Origin: Magnolia sinica
Taxonomy: Eukaryota; Streptophyta; Magnoliopsida; Magnoliales; Magnoliaceae
Direction of reading: 5' to 3'
Assembly: GCF_029962835.1 (NCBI RefSeq)
Contig: NC_080588.1
Coordinates: 65,868,001 to 65,932,000 of the forward strand
DNA: 64,000 bases
Positions 22,883-33,689 of the stretch are shown here, piece by piece. The position numbers and the translations under genes were made by a program. Below the pieces are notes generated by a model that saw only the letters and a program-made list of their open reading frames with translations, made no database searches and was not told the origin of the DNA. Position 1 is the stretch's first letter; the number at the start of each line of letters is the position of its first letter.

Positions 22883-23060
22883 TCACTCCCTCTTTCAATC
22901 CTACCGCGAAAGAAAGCAAGACAGATAGAAAACCCTAAGTTCAAATACCAAATAAAAACCCTAAATAAATCCCCAAAAGAGCTCAAAACCCTAATTAACC
23001 TTTTTGTGGTGCCGATCTGTTCGTGCAGAGAAAGCATCTGAGAGAGAGATTTGATTTTTC
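22883..23060 (-). promoter_or_regulatory. BRK1 5' leader/proximal promoter with three telo-boxes
   Basis: Directly upstream of the BRK1 ATG. AAACCCTAA-type telo-boxes lie at 22929-22938, 22954-22965 and 22985-22994 (TTAGGGTTT in the sense of BRK1). Telo-boxes sit in the 5' regions of many plant housekeeping and cell-cycle genes. The transcription start was not determined; a GA-rich stretch follows at 23028-23048. Confidence 0.5.
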
Positions 23061-23898
23061 TGTTTTTTGTTTTTTTTAATAAAAAAATAAAATAATAAAA
23101 ATGGAGTGAGGGTTGACTAGTGCGATGTAAGGAAAATGACCGCGTTTTGTTCCTTTTGTTAGTTTTTTTTTTTTTTTAAATTAATAAGGAAAGAAAAATG
23201 ATGAACTGGAGATGATACGGTAGAGTGAGAGGAATCGGAATATAGTAGGTACATCTCTTCACAATACACGTGGCAAGGTGATCTGTCAATCTGAACTGTT
23301 AAAATAGTGGGCCTCGTTGTGTATATCGCTAGTGTTGAAAATCATACTCACCAGACTATCATAGCCATCACTTTTCTCCACTTCCAACCGTTTAACATTA
23401 ACCATTTATTATTTTATTAGATACCGTTGCTTTGAAGGCCGCTGTTCGGATGCATAGGACCATCTGATCAACATGTATCTTGAGTCAATTTCAATCTACC
23501 AGTAGGGTCCACTAAATGAACGATCCAGATTGACGCTTAACCTTGCCACTAAATGTATCAAGATCTTGAATGTGGTGGGGTAGTGTTCGATTGCTTTTTT
23601 GGGAGTTCGTACTGTAATCTAAGCTTGGAAGGCAAGCAGTCGTTAAGTTGGAGTCGTTTTTCTTTTGTTCACTTGAGAGTTTTATCAGTGGGGTTTATGA
23701 TGATTTGGACGGTCGAGACAATGCCATTTCACTATTTAAAATGCAAGTGGGCCTCGCGCGTTTTGTATTCGCAAAGGGAGTTGCGAGCATGTGTGTGGCC
23801 CAGAGAATGCTGCGGTGACGATTCACGTCGTGGCATGCCCTGGGCCCAAGAATCGCGATGGTCAATTCATCAAGTGGGTCATAGGCGTTTAGAGGAAT
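23061..23898. other. Intergenic region upstream of BRK1
   Basis: T-rich and A-rich runs at 23060-23100 and 23160-23180. The ORF at 23553-23912 has no recognisable family and low support. Nothing else seen. Confidence 0.3.
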
Positions 23899-24289
23899 AT
23901 GGATGGTTATAGAAAGGGCAATGGTTTGTTGATATTAAGATTACAGTGGGCCACCTGATATTGGAGCCGGGTCATGTCCGTGGTGGGCCCCACCTGATGA
24001 ATGGCAGGGATCCTGTTCGCATGCTTGGTAGCAATGTGTGATGCGTATGCCGTTTCGGTGTTTCGTTGGCGCAAATCCTGGATTCCCATGTGGCACACAT
24101 GTCTGAGATTGCAGATTGGATAACGACATCTCATCGATATCTTGTCCGATTCGATTGTGCTCACGGAGCCATAGATGTACGGTGAGTGGACTGCTGCAAT
24201 CTTTTTTAACCGTCCAATTACGGGACGCGGATTGGGTAATACCCCCACCAGGACATAGACCCGCCAATGGCTGGTGGTCGGTGCTGTTT

Positions 24290-24713
24290 GGGCCCCACTA
24301 TGATGTATGTGTTTCATCCATGCCGTCCATCTATTTTTCTAGATCAATTTATGTTATGAGACCAAAACTGAGGTATATACCAATCTCAGGTGGACCACAT
24401 TACAGGAAACAGTGTTGTTGAATGAACTTTGACCATTAAAAACTTTTTGGGGCCCACAAAAGTTTTGGATCAAGATGATCTTTGTTTTTTCCCTTCATAT
24501 GAGTATGTATGACCTAATCAACAGATTGAATGTCAAATAAACAGTACAGTGGGCTTTAGGATGATTTTAATGGTGGATATCCAATCACTATTATTTTCCT
24601 GTGGTGTGGTCCACGTAAAATTTATATTCCTATAAATTTTGGGATTAAGTCATAAAATGATATGTAAAATGGATGAACGGAATGGATAAAGCACATACAT
24701 CATGATGGGGCCC
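24290..24713. mobile_element. Foldback element, GGGCCCCAC family
   Basis: Left end GGGCCCCACTATGATGTATG; right end CATACATCATGATGGGGCCC. Arms pair through TTTCATCCATGCCGTCC against GGATGAACGGAATGG, and CCACATTACAGGAAACAGTG against TATTTTCCTGTGGTGTGG. Confidence 0.75.
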
Positions 24714-24761
24714 AGGCTGGTGGCACAGGGAGTAGCCAATCCGTTTCCGTACTGACAGGTC

Positions 24762-25146
24762 TATGTGGGGCCCACCGTAATACCGTCCACACATTTTGAC
24801 CCATCGTTTTAGGGCATGAGCCCAAATGGTAGGCAGATATAAGGCTTGAGTGTAGCACAAAGCAGGAAATAGTAATAGTGGGGATGGAACGATTATCATT
24901 GAAAACCTCAAGCAGGGCTACTGATGTTTTAGATAAAGCTGACATGTATGTTTTCCCTTCCACAGTTGGGATGGAAAATAAACGGCTCGAGTGGGCCCTA
25001 AGAAGGTTTCAACGGTAGGCATCATTATCACCATTGCTTCCCGTGGTGTGGTCCACTCAAGCCTTATATCCACCTCCCTTGTAGGCTTAGTTCTTTCAAA
25101 ATGCATGGACGGTGTGTATAAAACACACATCACGGTGGGCCTCACA
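24762..25146. mobile_element. Second foldback element of unit 1
   Basis: GTGGGGCCCACCGTAATACC at the left mirrors ATCACGGTGGGCCTCAC at the right. Inner arms pair (AGATATAAGGCTTGAGTG against CACTCAAGCCTTATATCC). Confidence 0.7.
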
Positions 25147-25954
25147 GTGCCTCTGACAGGACCGTCCGTCTCTAGGTCTCGGTGGGGTAGTACTAAATCC
25201 GCTTCCAATTGCTGTATATGTATGGTCCACCACCGACCTTTTTACTGCAACGGGGCATTTAGATAGTTGGAGCAGTTTGAATATTGCACACGTGCCATGC
25301 TGGTGATCAGCAAGTATCCTCGTGATACGCCGAACGCAGTTCCGAATCCAAACGACGGCCTGGGTGAACTGTGCATGCGGCGTACACGTTATTCAGATCA
25401 AGGGCCTGTTTGTTAACGCTAATTTATTTCACTTAACGTGGAATTAGAAAAATATCCCTGTGTTTAGGGGGGATGCCTCTGCCATGGGATAAGATTAATG
25501 TGGGGGCCGGGAGAGATTCAAAAAATATAATTATTACCCCGCCCTGCTGCCACGGGATAAGATTAATGCACGGAAATTTAGGATGGTAGACCCCACCTTT
25601 TATCCAGCTGTGTTTTACGAAAGAAGACAAATTTTGTTTTGCAACTTAGACCCGCATGTGCCGATTACAAATTTTAGGATGAAAATACCCCTCCTTTTCA
25701 CTGCTGCTGCTTTTCCTCTCCCTTTCCGCTGCTGCATCACTGCCAATGCTTTCACCTCCTTTCCTCACCTCGTTAGAAAGACAAAAAAAAACTCTTTTTG
25801 TGGGCCCCCCTTCTAAAAATGGCCGGTCCAACGAAAAAAGCACGCATCAGAGGTATATTTTAAATTCAGTTCCGCCCACATTGAATATATAAGTACAGGA
25901 AACGGATTGACTACTCCTCCCCCTGACACCAGCCCTGTGGCTGGTGGTCAGTGC

Positions 25955-26361
25955 TTTGTGGGCCCCACCATGATGTACGTGGCTGGTGGTCGGTGCTCTA
26001 TGGGCCCCACCATGATGTATGTGTTTCATCCATTTTTAATGTTCATTTCAGGGCTTTATCCTAAAAATAAGAGGGATATAAATCTTAGATGTACCACAAT
26101 ATAGGAAAACAATAGTGATTGGATATCTATCATTTAAATCCTCTTGAGGCCGACTATACTGTTTATCTGAAATCCAATTTATTTATTACGTCATAAAGAC
26201 CCAGATGAAGGCTAAAAACAAAGATTATCTTGATCCAATACGTTTATGGCCACCAAAAAGTTTTTAACGGTTGATGTTCATTAAACACTGTTTCTTGTAA
26301 TGTGGTCCAATCGAGATCAGGATATACCTCATTTTTTTGTATAATATCATAAAATGATATA
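25955..26361. mobile_element. Foldback element with truncated right arm
   Basis: Two GGGCCCCACCATGATGTA ends stand in direct orientation at about 25960 and 26004. The right arm stops at about 26361, where a minisatellite begins. The full version is at 29150-29612. Confidence 0.55.
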
Positions 26362-26364
26362 CCT

Positions 26365-26512
26365 CAATTCACTTCACTTCATGGTCATTTCCATGTATTT
26401 CACGGTCATTCCCGGCGATTCCGTGTTGATTCATGGTCATTTTCACACATTTCACGGTCAATTCCCTTCACTTCCATGCATTTGACGGTCAATTTGCTTC
26501 AATTCAGCCCTA
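26365..26512. repeat. 21/42-bp TTCACGGTCATTTCC minisatellite, block 1
   Basis: Alternating CACGGTCATTTCCATGTATT and CACGGTCAATTCCCTTC units. The same array recurs at 31185-31390 and 36426-36800. Confidence 0.75.
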
Positions 26513-26714
26513 AAATCATATGTGATATGTCAAGTAACTAATTTTGGTTTAGAAGGTATTCTTGTTATATGAATAAAGAAAGAAATGAAAAAAAAAAAAA
26601 AGTTTTTTTTTTTATATGCTTATATATATATACATATTTATATAAAATATGTGTTAGAGAAAAATGTAGGTAGAATAAAATTTTACATGTAAAAAAAGAA
26701 AGAAAAAATTGCAC

Positions 26715-26918
26715 AGGGATACGACTATAGCTACGGTTATTATTCGTAGCCATAGATAATAGTAATTCGGCGATCAATCGCGGATCCCGCGATTCCACTG
26801 CAAGTCGCTGTCCCGATCAGCGATCAATTGCAGATTCCGCGATTCCACCGCCGATGTATGGCTATGGATTATAACCGTAGCGAGAACCATAGATATAATT
26901 GTATCCCTATGTTTTTTT
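26715..26918. mobile_element. Hairpin repeat with GGGATAC ends, copy 1
   Basis: GGGATACGACTATAGCTACG and GGTTATTATTCGTAGC at the left pair with GCTATGGATTATAACCGTAG and AATTGTATCCC at the right. CGGCGATCAATCGC words fill the middle. Confidence 0.65.
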
Positions 26919-27380
26919 TTTTACATGGAATCGCCGGATCCGCGATTAATCGGAATCCTCTTTGCCTTAACCTTTCCCTCACTACTCTCACCCTCTAATT
27001 ACCCTTTTGGATGGTTATAGAAAGGGCAATGGTTTGTTGATATTAGGATTACAGTGGGCCACCTGATATTGGAGCTGGGTCATGTCCGTGGTGGGCCTCA
27101 CCTGATGAATGGCAGGGATCCTGTTCGCGTGCTTGGTTGCAATGTGTGATGTGTATGCTGTTTCGGTGTTTCGTTGCCGCAAATCCTTGATTCTGCGTGT
27201 CGCCATGTGGCACATATGTCTGAGATTGCAGATTGGATAACGACATCTCATCGATATCTTGTCCCATTCAATTGTGCTCACGGAGCCATAGATGTACGGT
27301 GAATGGACTGCTGCAATCTTTTTTAACCGTCCAATTACGGGACGCGGATTGGGTAATACCCCCACCAGGACATAGACCCG

Positions 27381-27858
27381 CCAATGGCTGGTGGTCGGTG
27401 CTCTTTGGGCCCACCATGATGTATGTGTTTCATCCATGCCGTCCATCTATTTTTCTAGATCATTTTATGGTATGAGAACAAAACTGAGGTATATCCCAAT
27501 GTCAAGTGGACCACATTACAGGAAACAGTGTTGAATGAACTTTGACCATTAAAAACTTTTTAGGGGCCACAAAAGTTTTGGATCAAGATGATCTTTGTTT
27601 TTTCCCTTCATATGAGTATGTATGACCTAATCAACAGATTGGATGTCAAATAAACAGTACAGTGGGCTTTAGGATGATTTTAATGGTGGATATCCAATCA
27701 CTATTATTTTCCTGTGGTGTGGTCCACGTAAGATTTATATTCCTATAAAGTTTGGGATTAAGTCATAAAATGATATGTAAAATGGATGAACGGAATGGAT
27801 GGATAAAGCACATACATCATGGTGGGGCCCACAGAGCACCGACCACCAGCCATTGGCT
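27381..27858. mobile_element. Foldback element, most complete copy
   Basis: Arms extend to CCAATGGCTGGTGGTCGGTG on the left and CACCGACCACCAGCCATTGG on the right, enclosing the GGGCCCACCATGATGTATG core ends. The terminal inverted repeat is therefore about 50 bases. Confidence 0.8.
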
Positions 27859-27900
27859 GGTGGCAGGGGGAGTAGCCAATCCGTTTCCGTACTGACAGGT

Positions 27901-28286
27901 CTATGTGGGGCCCACCGTGATACCGTCCACACATTTTAACCGATCATTTTAGGGCATGAGCCCAAAAGGTAGGCAGATATAAGGCTTGAGTGTAGCACAA
28001 CACGGGAAATAGTAATAGTGGGGATGGAACGGTTATCATTGAAAACCTCAAGCAGGGCTACCGAAGTTTTAGATAAAGCTGATATATATGTTTTCCCTTC
28101 AACAGTTGGGATGGAAAATAAACGGCTCGAGTGGGCCCTAAGAAGGTTTCAACGGTAGGCATCATTATCACCATTGCTTCCTGTGGTGTGGTCCACTCAA
28201 GCCTTATATCCACCTCCCTTGTAGGCTTAGTTCTTTCAAAATGCATGGATGGCGGGTATAAAACACACATCACGGTAGGCCTCACA
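27901..28286. mobile_element. Second foldback element of unit 2
   Basis: Counterpart of 24762-25146, with GTGGGGCCCACCGTGATACC on the left and ATCACGGTAGGCCTCAC on the right. Confidence 0.7.
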
Positions 28287-29149
28287 GTGCCTCTGCCAGG
28301 ACCGTCCGTCTCTAGGTCTCGGTGGGTTAGTACTCAATCCGCTTCCAATTGCTGTATATCTATGGTCCACCACCGAACTTTTTACTGCAACGGAGTATTT
28401 AGATAGTTGGAGCAGTTTGAATATTGCACACGTGCCATGCTGGTGATCCGCAAGTATCCTCGTGATACGCCGAACGCAGTTCCGAATCCAAACGACGGCC
28501 TGGGTGAACTGTGCATGTGGCGTACACATTACTCAGAACAAGGGCCTGTTTGTTAACGCTAATTTATTTCACGTAACGAGGAATTGGAAAAATATTCCTG
28601 TGTTTAGGGGGGGCGCCTCTGCCATGGGATAAGATTAATGTGGGGGGCGGGGGGAGATTCAAAAATATAATTATTACCCTGCCCTGCTGCCATGGGATAA
28701 GATTAATGACGGGAAATTTATGACTGTAGACCCCACCTTTTATCCGGCTGTGTTTTATGAAAGAAGGCAAACTTTGTTTTGCAACTTAGACCTGCACCAG
28801 CGGATTACGAATTTCAGGACAAAAATACCCTTCCCTTTCGCTGCTGCTTTTCCTCTCCCTTTCAACTGTTTGCTTTTCCTCTCCGTTTCCACTGTTGCAT
28901 CACTGCCATTGCTTTCACCCCATTTCCTCACCCCGTTAGAAAGACAAAAAAAACCCTTTTTGTGGGCCCTTCCTTCTGAAAATGGTCAGTCCAGTGAAGA
29001 AAGCACGCACCAGCGGTATATTTTAAAACCAGTTGGGCCCACATTGAATGTATAAGTATAGGAAACGGATTGACTACTCCTCCCCCTGACACCAGCCCCG
29101 TGGCTAGTGGTCGGTGCTTTGTGTGCCCCACCATGATGTACGTGGCTAG

Positions 29150-29612
29150 TGGTCGGTGCTCTGTGGGCCCCACCATGATGTATGTGTTTCATCCATTCTG
29201 TTCATCCATTTTAAAAGATTATTTTGGGGGTTTATTCCAAAAATGAGATGGTTATAAATCTCAGGTGGACCACACCACATGAAAACAATAGTGATTGGAA
29301 ATCCATCATTTAAATCCTCTTGAGGTTGACTGTACTGTTTATCTGAAATCCAATTTGTTTATTACGTCATAAAGAGCCAGATGAAGGCTAAAAACAAAGA
29401 TCATCTTGATCCAATAGGTTTATGGCCACCAAAAAGTTTTTAATGGTCGATGTTCATTAAACACTTTCCTGTAATGTGGTCCAATTGAGATCAGGATATA
29501 CCTTATTTTTTTTGTATAATATCATAAAATGATATATAAAAAAAGATGGACGGCATGGTTGAAACACATACATCATGATGGGGCCCACAGAGCACCGAAC
29601 ACCAGCCATTGG
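29150..29612. mobile_element. Foldback element, full copy
   Basis: GGTCGGTGCTCTGTGGGCCC through CACCATGATGTATGTG at the left; CACATACATCATGATGGGGC and CCACAGAGCACCGAACACC at the right. Confidence 0.8.
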
Positions 29613-29764
29613 CTGGTGGCAGGGGGAGTAGTCAATCCGTTTCATGTAGTATATCCACGCTGTCGATCTGTTTTTCTATCTAATTTAAGGGGTTGAGCCC
29701 CAAATTGAAGCATATCAAAATATCAAGTGGATCATACCACAAGAAACAGTGGGCATAATGATTT

Positions 29765-30075
29765 TCTAGTTTGCCCCGCTGATTTCATGTTTCCCTCGCT
29801 CAATTTCCAGTTTGTCCCACTCAATTTCCAGTTTGTCCAACTCATTTTCCAGTTTGGCCCGCTCAATTTACAGTTTGTCCCGCTCAATTTCCAGTTTGTC
29901 CCGCTCAATTTCCAGTTTGGCCCGCTCATTTTCCAGTTTGTCCCGCTCAATTTCCAGTTTGGCCTGCTCAATTTCCAGTTTGTCCCGCTCAATTTTCAGT
30001 TTGGCCCGCTCATTTTCCAGTTTGTCCCGCTCAATTTCCAGTTCGGCCCACTAAATTTCCAGTTTGTCCCGCTCA
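29765..30075. repeat. 21-bp minisatellite, about 14 units
   Basis: Unit TTTCCAGTTTGTCCCGCTCAA with GTCC/GGCC and AATTT/ATTTT variants. Because 21 is a multiple of 3, all frames stay open. On the minus strand one frame reads heptads of the type IERDKLE. Confidence 0.9.
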
Positions 30076-30760
30076 AATGAATATTCCAAGGACTACTAGT
30101 TGAGCGCTAAAATAAATCTCTGACTAAAAGGAGTAATATGCATGTGAAAGAATCTATTTCTTACAAGGGAAAATAAACCATGACTACATAAAGAAAACAT
30201 AGCAACTTACAGTTTCCCCATTAGTTATGGTAACAGACCCACTGGCTTGTTTTCTAATAAGACCTGTCTCAACCACTATCTGCAATAATGAATAGGCGTC
30301 GCGTTTACATGCTTGGAATGCGCATCTGATTGTGATATGGACCAACAGTAACGATTGAGGAATTCTAAGAATTATATACTTTCATGATTTTCTAGCAACA
30401 AAAACATAAGATAAGCTTACCAGAAATAGATAAAGGTTTCCAGAAAGTCAATCAAGTTTCGTGGCAATTGCCAGAAGATATTCAGCTCTAGACTCTTTTG
30501 ATTAATGCTTTTTTACAATTTTCAGATATCTTGAGGAAATAAAACCAACTTTTCATAGGAATCCATGATGAAGAGATTGAGGACCCCACTTTTCAGATAT
30601 CATGAGGAAATAAAACCAACTTTACTTAGATGTATTTTATGTAAATTGCATATTTTGTTTGATAAATACAGTAGGGTTGGACATCCAACCCCACCAGTCT
30701 TTCCTTTCTTTCAAAGCTTTTCTACTTACACAGAAAACATGAGCTTTTAATGAACATCCA
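30070..30760. repeat. 690-bp repeat unit, copy 1 (with PNPase exon)
   Basis: From GAATATTCCAAGGACTACTA onward it matches 33738-34400 closely. It carries the captured PNPase-like exon and is bounded on both sides by the 21-bp minisatellite. Confidence 0.8.
30211..30279 (-). pseudogene. Captured exon of a polyribonucleotide nucleotidyltransferase (PNPase) gene, copy 1
   Basis: On the minus strand a 69-base exon between CTGCAG and GTAAGT splice sites reads IVVETGLIRKQASGSVTI, then TNGET. This matches the N-terminal RNase PH-domain start of bacterial-type PNPases (VETG-IGRQASG-V-V-DGET). No other PNPase exon is visible nearby, so this is an isolated fragment carried by a repeat. Confidence 0.6.
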
Positions 30761-30762
30761 AC

Positions 30763-30960
30763 CCCGCTCAATTTCCAATTTGTCCCACTCAATTTCAAGT
30801 TTGGCCCACTCATTTTCCAGTTTGGCCCGCTCAATTCCCATTTTGGCCCGCTCAATTTCCAGTTTGGCCCACTCAATTTACAATTTGTCCCACTCAATTT
30901 CCAGTTTGGCCTGCTCATTTTCCAGTTTGGCCCACTCAATTCTCATTTTGGCCCACTTGT
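30763..30960. repeat. 21-bp minisatellite, second block
   Basis: About nine units of the CCAGTTTGGCCCGCTCAATTT type, with CATTTTGGCCC variants. Confidence 0.85.
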
Positions 30961-31049
30961 AGAATTGCCATAAGGTACAGGTTGTTTACTTCAACATCGA
31001 GACTGAATCGAGCACATACAATACACTAAACAAAAGATGCTTACACCCA

Positions 31050-31190
31050 ACTCCATAGCCCAACTGGCAGACTGAGTGGAGATACCTCGTTTCAACAATT
31101 GAGGTCCTGGTATTGATCCCTAGTGGGGGTGGCTAACATAGAGGGTGTGTACTGACATGGGTGTTTACTAGCAAGCTAACCCACATTTCC
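31050..31190 (+). mobile_element. tRNA-derived SINE (Au-like)
   Basis: TAGCCCAACTGGCAGACTG looks like an A-box head. GGTCCTGGTATTGATCCC, 35 bases later, is a B-box-like segment. The body ends GTACTGACATGGGTG and AGCAAGCTAACCC, the style of plant Au-type SINEs. No poly(T) or target duplication was confirmed. Confidence 0.55.
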
Positions 31191-31390
31191 ATGCATTTCA
31201 TGGTAAATTCGCTTCACTTCATGGTCATTTCCACGCATTTCACGGTCAATTCACTTCACTTCATTATCATTTCCATGTATTTCACTGTCATTCCCGGCGA
31301 TTCCGTGTTGATTCATGGTCATTTCCACATATTTCACAGTCAATTCCCTTCACTTCCATGCATTTGACGGTCAATTTGCTTCACTTCAGC
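31185..31390. repeat. 21/42-bp minisatellite, block 2
   Basis: CACGGTCAATTCACTTC and CATTTCCACGCATTTCACGG units. It leads into the same AT-rich block and hairpin that follow block 1. Confidence 0.75.
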
Positions 31391-31597
31391 CCTAAAATCA
31401 TATATGATATGTCAAGTAACTAATTTTGGTTTAGAAGGTATTCTTGTTATATGGATAAAGAAAGAAATGAAAAAAAAAAAAGAGGAATTTTTTTTATATG
31501 CTTATATATATACATATTTATATAAAATATGTGTTAGAGAAAAATGTAGGTAGAATAAAATTTTACATGTAAAAAAAGAAAGAAAAAATTGCACAGG

Positions 31598-31765
31598 GAT
31601 ACAACTATAGCTACGGTTATTATCCGTAGTCACAGATAACAGTAATTCGGTGATCACTCGTGAATCCCGCGATTCCACTACAAGTCACTCTGTGAATCCA
31701 CCGCCGATCTATAGCTACAGATTATAACCGTAGCGATAATTGTAGCTATAACTGTATCCCCTTTT
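31598..31765. mobile_element. Hairpin repeat with GGGATAC ends, copy 2
   Basis: GGGATACAACTATAGCTACG at the left; ATTGTAGCTATAACTGTATC at the right, with GATTATAACCGTAGC pairing to GGTTATTATCCGTAG. Confidence 0.65.
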
Positions 31766-32054
31766 TTTTTTTTTTTTTTTTTTACATGGAATCACTGGAT
31801 CCACAATTAATCAGAATCCTCTTTGCCTTAACCTTTCCCTCACTACTCTCACCCTCTTTATGTGGATTTTTTTTATTAGTCGTTATTGCATTTGTTTTTG
31901 AAAATGGCATTAAATCACGCCAATATTTATTTCTTTTAGATTGAATGGCAAAATCATTTTAGCAGTTAAAGTTCTGTGATATTTGGTGGAGGTATCCAGA
32001 AATGGCTTCTTATGATATTTATGTCACTCAACATTAATTTGTTATAGGCTATGA

Positions 32055-32210
32055 CAGGAATTACTGGAAAAGAAGATTGAAGAAATGCAATTGGAAGAGA
32101 TTCAACTTCAATTCAAAGAAACTGAAAAGATGCTAGTGAAGGAATAAGAGAGTGTGCTGTTGGATAAACTGACCTTTGAAAATGAACAACTGAAGGTGGG
32201 ATTGCAATCT
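32055..32210 (+). pseudogene. Coiled-coil fragment resembling plant myosin XI
   Basis: The frame reads EKKIEEMQLEEIQLQFKETE and KMLVKE, a TAA stop, then LLDKLTFENEQLK. The LQLQFKET-ML-KE and KLT-ENE-LK words are those of the myosin XI coiled coil after the IQ motifs. A GT follows the last codon. It is alone, with one stop and a missing stretch, so it is a captured or decayed exon. Confidence 0.45.
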
Positions 32211-32214
32211 CAAG

Positions 32215-33055
32215 GAGTTTTGTGATGAATAACATAACATTTCAAATTAGTTTGATGACCCCAATACATGATGAATTACCTTCTCCAATGTGTGTAAGTA
32301 ATACTTCTCCCTTGGATCCATGCATTGCCTGAATCCTGAATTCAGGTTTTGATGACCCCAATACATGATACTTCCCATACTCAAAACTTCGTAGCATTTC
32401 CTTATTAGCACAAGTTATTTATTCTCTACCATGTGAAAGAGATGATGATAATGGTACAATCTTGGTCCCTTTTCTAACACATATCATTCACTAACTTCAC
32501 ACCTGCCATTGCTTTTTTACCCTTCTAACATAGAAGGCCATGCTGCTGATACCCCATTAATCAATCCATGACAATGAGTTCTTGGTTCCCTCTTCTGCAT
32601 GTGCAAGAGGCTAAAATTCAAGCCCATTTGGTTCTTCCCCCTTATTTCCAGGCATGCAGTCCCCACCATTTAGAACTTTTCACATGCACTAGTCGAAAAT
32701 AAGATTTCCATGTTGTCTTTGTATGTTATGGATATTGTGATTTCTTTGCAATCATTGCGGAAAAAAGATGAAATTCTCTTGTGCTATGTTTGAACGGTAA
32801 GGACAACCAGAGTAGCATTAGTAGAATAACAAGAATATCATTTAAGGATGTTAATTTTCTTTTCTAAGCACCTCTAATAACCCTTTTCTGTTCAACCATG
32901 TCTCCATTGACAGGTTATCTTGCGTCTCTCCCCAAACTTAGTCTCTCTAATCCATCGAAAAAATCCCCGGCCTGTGCTCTCATGAGACAACGCTTTCAGT
33001 TTTGCATTCTGCATCAGCCAATTCATCATAGAAAATTTTGAGATATCAATCCACA
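32215..33055. other. Unassigned stretch in the repeat island
   Basis: No coding similarity or clear repeat recognised, apart from a doubled phrase GATGACCCCAATACATGAT (about 32254 and 32351). Confidence 0.3.
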
Positions 33056-33059
33056 TGAG

Positions 33060-33665
33060 ACTATTGATAGTTGGAAGGATTTCACCTTTCAAAATTCCCT
33101 GATAGCTGGTACTTTTGGAGAGATGCAGTTGATTATATTGTACAGAAATGCTGATTTATTGTGGGGCCTATTGTCGATGGAGCATAAATATAAAATCATA
33201 CTGATTGATCAATCTTTGTTATCCAATCAATCTTCTTCTTTGTTGTCTATGATTTTTCTAAGATTATGTTTTCTACAAAAGTTTTGGTTTCAGTTGATTG
33301 TGGCCTTTTTTGAGTCTTTTCTTATTTTTATTTTTTAGAGATTCAATTGTGTTTTTAATAGCTATTGGTTGAGCTAATCTAGTATGCTTCTCTCTCTTGT
33401 GGATCTTTAGCCAGACATGGGGCTGACTTAATATGAGATAATATGACAAATATTAATATGATATAGTGATTTAGCTATATGGGATTGAATTCTATTTTTG
33501 GGGTTTTTTTTCTTTCTTTTTTTTTTTCCTTGTAGAGGATTGAAATTTATTTATTTTTGGTTATCTTGAAATGCATAGCATCTTTTGGAGTTTGAATATC
33601 GTGTTCTTAATATCTTGCATTACTGTAACTGTTGTGGGCTTTGTTTGGTTTCTATAGATTATAAA
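33060..33665 (+). repeat. About 600-bp repeat unit, copy 1
   Basis: From GTTGGAAGGATTTCACCTTT it matches 34655-35240 almost base for base. It includes a T-rich stretch and TTGTGGGCTTTGTTTGGTTT. Non-coding. Confidence 0.8.
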
Positions 33666-33689
33666 TTATATGATTATAATATCTTCCCC

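Larger units (their letters stand above)
23899..26361 (+). repeat. Direct repeat unit 1 (about 2.5 kb)
   Basis: Begins GGATGGTTATAGAAAGGGCA and runs nearly colinear with 27008-29535. The unit includes two foldback elements, a GGGCCTGTTTGTTAACGCT segment (25401), and a shared ~120-base segment starting near 25580 (ACCCCACCTTTTATCC through AAAATACCC). It differs from unit 2 by scattered substitutions and small indels. Confidence 0.8.
27008..29535 (+). repeat. Direct repeat unit 2 (about 2.5 kb)
   Basis: Second copy of the unit at 23899-26361. The two copies read in the same direction and are separated by about 650 bases of minisatellite and hairpin sequence. Confidence 0.8.

Noticed and set aside
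29727-30080. 117-residue ORF of NFQFVPL repeats
   Set aside because: Frame of a 21-bp minisatellite that stays open because the unit is a multiple of 3.
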